Assembly (NCBI GenBank): GCA_007026445.1
Contig: VDMD01000047.1
Span: 154,765-218,764 of the forward strand
DNA from: Schizophyllum amplum
Lineage: Eukaryota > Basidiomycota > Agaricomycetes > Agaricales > Schizophyllaceae
DNA length: 64,000 nt
Direction of reading: 5' to 3'
Positions 58,268 to 64,000 of the stretch are shown here, one piece after another (positions within the stretch are counted from its first letter, which is position 1; the number at the start of each line of letters is the position of its first letter). Made by a program: the position numbers and the translations under genes. The notes below the pieces were generated by a model. The model did not search any database. It had not been told where the DNA came from and saw only the letters and a list, made by a program, of their open reading frames with translations.

Positions 58268-58476
58268 CCCGTCCAGCACGGTGAGCGTCTGTCAGAGCGG
58301 GTGACTAGACGCGATCGTGACTGACGTCACGCGTATACCACCGGGCCGAGGAAGTTGAACTTCAACTCGTTCACATTTGTCTTGGAACTGCTGTTACAGT
58401 CAAGCTCATCGTCCACAGAGCGGGGTGGCGTGCGTTGGGATTAGATATTACATAGGACTATATTCTACGTCTAAGG

Positions 58477-59801
58477 TCAGGCAAAGTACCCTGCCAGTCC
58501 GTCGTACACCACAAATACGATCCCGCTCGTGGGGATTGCCTGTGCCACTGTCATTCCACAGCCCGCATACAAGCCGCGAAGTCCGTGACTGCGGTACATG
58601 TTGCGCAGCGCGCCGAGGAACGAGGTCTTAGCGCGCGCACGGTTGCCGTCCACCTTCCCCTGCAGATATCCCATGTCGACCTCCGTCTGCATCGCGCTCT
58701 TGACCGTATCGACAGGATAAAGGGCAAACGCGCACGCAGCACCGCCTGCTGCTCCAGCAACCGCAGACTCCCATGGCAAGAGCGGCGTCGTCCGCCGCGC
58801 AACTTCGTTTCCGTATGTCCCGTTGCGCACGAGCCGGCGCTCGATCATAAGGCGGCCAGCCCATTCCTTGATGGCGAACCAGATGGCCGTACCACCCGTC
58901 TCGCGCAGCATGGTCCCTACGTGGCCTACCCAAAGCCCCTGGAAGCCGCTGGTGCGTACGGTCGCGTTGATAATCTGCCAGGGCCCGGGAAGATGCGACA
59001 ATGTTGACGATATGTTTCGTGACTGGGCGGCTTGGACAGCAGTGTTAGCGGAAAAAATAGATGATGGTCGAGATGTGTTATTTGCTGAAGTAGAGGAAAT
59101 GGGTGATCGCAGTGACTTGGAAGAGGACTGGCTGATGGGGGACTGCGTGCGTGATTTGCTATGGCTGTTCATAAGTTGAACTTGCATACGACACTTCACC
59201 AGTTCTAGGGGAGTTCTGAAAGGTCTGCATTAGCCGCAGCGCAAAGGAACACTCGTGGGTGCGTACATGATGAAGCTCGCGAGGAAGCCAGATCCCGCTG
59301 CGGCAGCTGAGAGCTCCGCTATGCTAAGAGGCGCGCTGTGGTTGGACGACAGCTGGCGTATGGTGTATTGGATGTATGTGTAGGACAGGAAGAGGGCCGA
59401 AGTCTCGGCCATGGCTCCTACCAGCGGCACGGTGAGGCCCTGGTTGTACTTCAGTGCGAGCAAGGAGAGATAGGACAATGAACGCACCCGGTACAGCCCT
59501 CGAGCACCCTCCTCCAAGTACGTCTGCTTGAGGCAGTCCATGGGGCCGGTGAACGGCATCATCTCGGCGGTAGGGGACAGCAACTGCGCCTGAAGGCGCG
59601 TCTTCGCAAGGTCGAACGGGTACTCAAACAGCTCGGACACCATGCCCGCTATCTTGAGAGGGAGAAAGAACATGAGGATCCCGGCACACGGAGCGGGGTC
59701 GCACGACGTACGCTGCCTAACACGATGTCACGACATGCCTCGCGTGCAGAAAAAAGAGGCGGCTCCTCTGGCTCTGCTACGCCCAGTGCATTGGGCACCA
59801 T
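58477..59801 (-). CDS. mitochondrial carrier, ornithine-type (Ort1-like)
   Basis: Exons 59801-59712, 59652-59488, 59439-59267 and 59215-58477 give 388 residues. Three carrier repeats are visible: EYPFDLAKTRLQAQ (repeat 1, P-x-D-x-x-[KR]); TPLELVKCRMQVQ (repeat 2, with E instead of D); and YPVDTVKSAMQTE (repeat 3). Six membrane helices are expected in the inner mitochondrial membrane. AGMVSELFEYPFD and IMTPLELVKCRMQ match fungal ornithine/arginine carriers, but the substrate is inferred. A Ser-rich insert of about 60 residues follows repeat 2, longer than in yeast. All phases agree and no indel was found. Confidence 0.88.
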
Positions 59802-60135
59802 CGGGTGTGTGTGAATCAACGTCCGACGTGTGATCGAGCTCTGTAATTATGCGGTATGGATGGATATGTTCATGACTGAGATGCAGGAAAACTGGAGGAA
59901 GTGGCGGAAGATGAGGAGCACCGTGCCGTGTGCCGGCCAGCCGCCTCGCTCTATGCCGCGCGCCGCGACAAATACTGATGATCCAATGGCTTCGCATGCC
60001 TAAGTATCCACTGCACTCTGCAAAGCAAGGAACCTCTACGTTGTATTCAAAGTACATCTACATTCCTTCATAGCCCTTCAAATTGTACACATTTATTTCT
60101 TGTTGCTTGTCCATCTCATTCCAGCAGCCGCGGCC
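59802..60135. other. intergenic stretch
   Basis: This holds the carrier promoter and the 3' flank of the glucose-6-phosphate isomerase gene. No other feature is seen. Confidence 0.5.
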
Positions 60136-62154
<2,019 letters not shown>

Positions 62155-62719
62155 GGTGAGAATGATGGGGCCGATGGGCCGATAGACAAGCTGGGGTTCG
62201 TGGAGTGGTTGTGGGGACGCTCGCGAACCGAGATGGAGGTAGCGGACGAAGGACTTGCAAGTCAGCGATGTTGAAGCGAGGCCCCGGCCTGCGACGGATC
62301 CCCGGCGGTACTTCGGACCGCATCCTTCCAGTGACGACACGTCACGGGTGTTGATCAGAACGATCCGAACATGACGCATGCGACCAAAGTACTTGAGCCC
62401 GTCGTGAGCCCGAAGTTCGCGTGTTTTACTTTCTTCTGGACAGTTATGCGTCCGCTGTGTTTATAACGATCGCGTCCATGTAGTCCAAGACTCTCGGCAT
62501 CCTTCGCAACTAAGTACTATGTAGGTCCAGCACAGATGCAATGCGTGGCTACCTCCGCGATACTCAACATGTCAGTGACGTAGACAGCCCTGCCCTGTGT
62601 GTGTTCTTTTGATCCGACTTTGGCACTATATATATTTCCCCAAACGGACAAACGCCTGTATTTCCGCCTTCCCTCCTCATCCCACCATCTCCCGACATAC
62701 CCCATCATCCAAAGTCGCC
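62155..62719. promoter_or_regulatory. divergent promoter region, PGI1 and polyol dehydrogenase
   Basis: The 565 bases separate two outward-facing genes. A TATA box, CTATATATATTT at 62627-62638, lies about 85 bases before the dehydrogenase start. No TATA box is evident for the isomerase. Confidence 0.6.
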
Positions 62720-64000
62720 ATGCCCGAAGGTACCATGAAAGCGATCGAGTACAGCGAGGTCAGTACGCGCACTCCACAGCATCGCACGCGCTGATCGTCC
62801 CATGCGTTGTAGCCTACCAAGTTCGAGGTCAAACACGTCCCCATTCCCAAGGTCGGCGACAATGATGTTCTGCTCAAAGGTATGCCGATTCTGTTGTGGC
62901 ATCGTAGCATCATCTGACGATCTCTTGAACAGTATCCGTCTGCGGTACGATCCTGCGCGTAACGCAATGGTTTCCCGGGCACTGACGCGCTGGACAGGTA
63001 TATGCGGAACAGATCTACACATCCACGAAGGTACGTACGTTCATCTTCATACTACTACTGCCGCTAATGGTTGCGCAGGCGAATTCATCGCCAAATTCCC
63101 TGTATGCGGTCCCGTCTGAACGCTGTTCGCGCAGCTTACATCTACTCAGCTCATTCCCGGGCACGAAGCGGTCGGATCCGTTGTCGAGATGGGCAAGAAT
63201 GTGAAGGGCTTTGATGTTGGCGATCGCTGCGTTGCCGACGTCGGCGTCACCGTGCGTTACTTCCTCCTCCTACTATCACTATGACTGATCTGGCGCCAGT
63301 GCGATAATTGCTTCTACTGTCGTCGAGGTGATATCCTCTACTGCGAAGACTTCAAGGCTCGCGGCGTCTCTTCCGACGGTGGTTTCGCGGAATACATTGT
63401 CTAGTGAGTCTATGCGTCTTCTGAAAAGCGCTGATCTCAATATGTCCCATAGCCCGCAACACAAGCTCTACAAGATCAAGAACATGACTGACGAGGAGGC
63501 AACCCTCATGGAGCCTGCTGCATGTGCTCTTCACGGCCTTGACAAGTTGGCACCTCCCGTCGGCATCGAAGTCCTTCTCATGGGTGCCGGCCCTACCGGC
63601 CTGATACTCGCTCAGCTACTCAAGCTCAACGGTGCCGTTCGCATCGTACTTGCTGCGAATAAGGGTATCAAGATGGACATCGCGAAGGAACTTGGCGTCG
63701 CCGATGAATACATCGAGCTCGACAGGCAGAACCCGGAGGCGCAGTGGCAGAAGCTGAAGGAGGCGAACCCATATGGCTTCGACGTCGTGGTGGAGGCCAC
63801 AGGCGTGGAGAAGCTGGCCAACGAATCTATCAACTATGTCCGCCGCGGTGGTACCCTCATGATCTACGGCGTGTACGAGAACAAGGCGCTGGTTCACTGG
63901 CCGCCTTCGAAGGTGAGCGACCCCGCTGCCTGTCGCTCATATTGCTGACGAAGTCGCCAGATCTTCGGAGACGAGATCAAGATCATTGGCTCGTTTTCGC
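62720..64000 (+). CDS. zinc-dependent polyol dehydrogenase, D-arabinitol type, 3' partial
   Basis: Exons 62720-62758, 62813-62879, 62933-62944, 62998-63030, 63079-63101, 63150-63251, 63300-63403, 63453-63912 and 63961 to the window edge. Medium-chain dehydrogenase marks: CGICGTDLH (catalytic zinc Cys), [14 protein letters not shown], the structural-zinc cysteines in [15 protein letters not shown], and the Rossmann motif [17 protein letters not shown]. The spacing and residues fit fungal D-arabinitol 2-dehydrogenases, which oxidise the polyol with NAD(P); the exact substrate is inferred. Exon 3 is only 12 bases, between good splice sites. The C-terminal part lies outside the window. No frameshift was seen. 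Confidence 0.9.

Overview
The window looks like nuclear DNA of a basidiomycete fungus, most likely an Agaricomycete (wood-decay type). Nearly every gene is broken by many short introns (about 50-65 nt, GT...AG, a few GC...AG). There is a nuclear tRNA-Leu with an intron. The gene set is fungal: DUF3433 membrane protein, Egh16/Gas1-like secreted protein, Pmp3, Dal5-type MFS transporter, D-arabinitol-type dehydrogenase. All gene models were spliced by hand from splice-site consensus, reading phase and family conservation; exon coordinates are given so they can be tested.

Layout. 1-2.05 kb: end of a PIF/Harbinger DNA transposon (Myb/SANT-like protein plus DDE transposase, tail to tail). 2.4-5.7 kb: La-module RNA-binding protein. 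8-11.7 kb: Pmp3 and an MFS transporter. 11.9-16.6 kb: two paralogous tiny secreted proteins, pointing away from each other around a PAAF1/Rpn14 WD40 gene. 16.8-23.1 kb: tRNA-Leu, an aldehyde dehydrogenase whose introns carry unrelated minisatellites, and a divergent DUF202 membrane protein. 24.2-28.5 kb: a tandem pair of low-complexity genes, one of them split by a foldback element. 29.3-38.4 kb: a conserved unknown, a 1.5-kb non-autonomous DNA transposon with intact 8-bp target duplication, an Egh16-like secreted protein and a DUF3433 protein. 38.9-48.1 kb: VPS29 and MPDU1 from a shared short promoter, RAD1, a transaldolase, mitochondrial ribosomal protein mL38 and an unknown. 48.8-64 kb: a large unknown, DcpS, mitochondrial isoleucyl-tRNA synthetase, a mitochondrial ornithine-type carrier, glucose-6-phosphate isomerase and the start of a zinc-dependent polyol dehydrogenase.

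The housekeeping genes do not form one pathway. Loose groupings are carbon metabolism (isomerase, transaldolase, polyol dehydrogenase) and mitochondrial function (IleRS, mL38, carrier). Several essential genes at 41-48 kb and 60-62 kb, plus one site at 19.9 kb, carry single-base frameshifts that nearly all fall at short homopolymers. I read these as assembly errors rather than gene death. No CRISPR, prokaryotic operon or defence island is present. The most unusual structures are the transposable-element derivatives, the mirrored secreted-protein pair and the minisatellite-filled introns.
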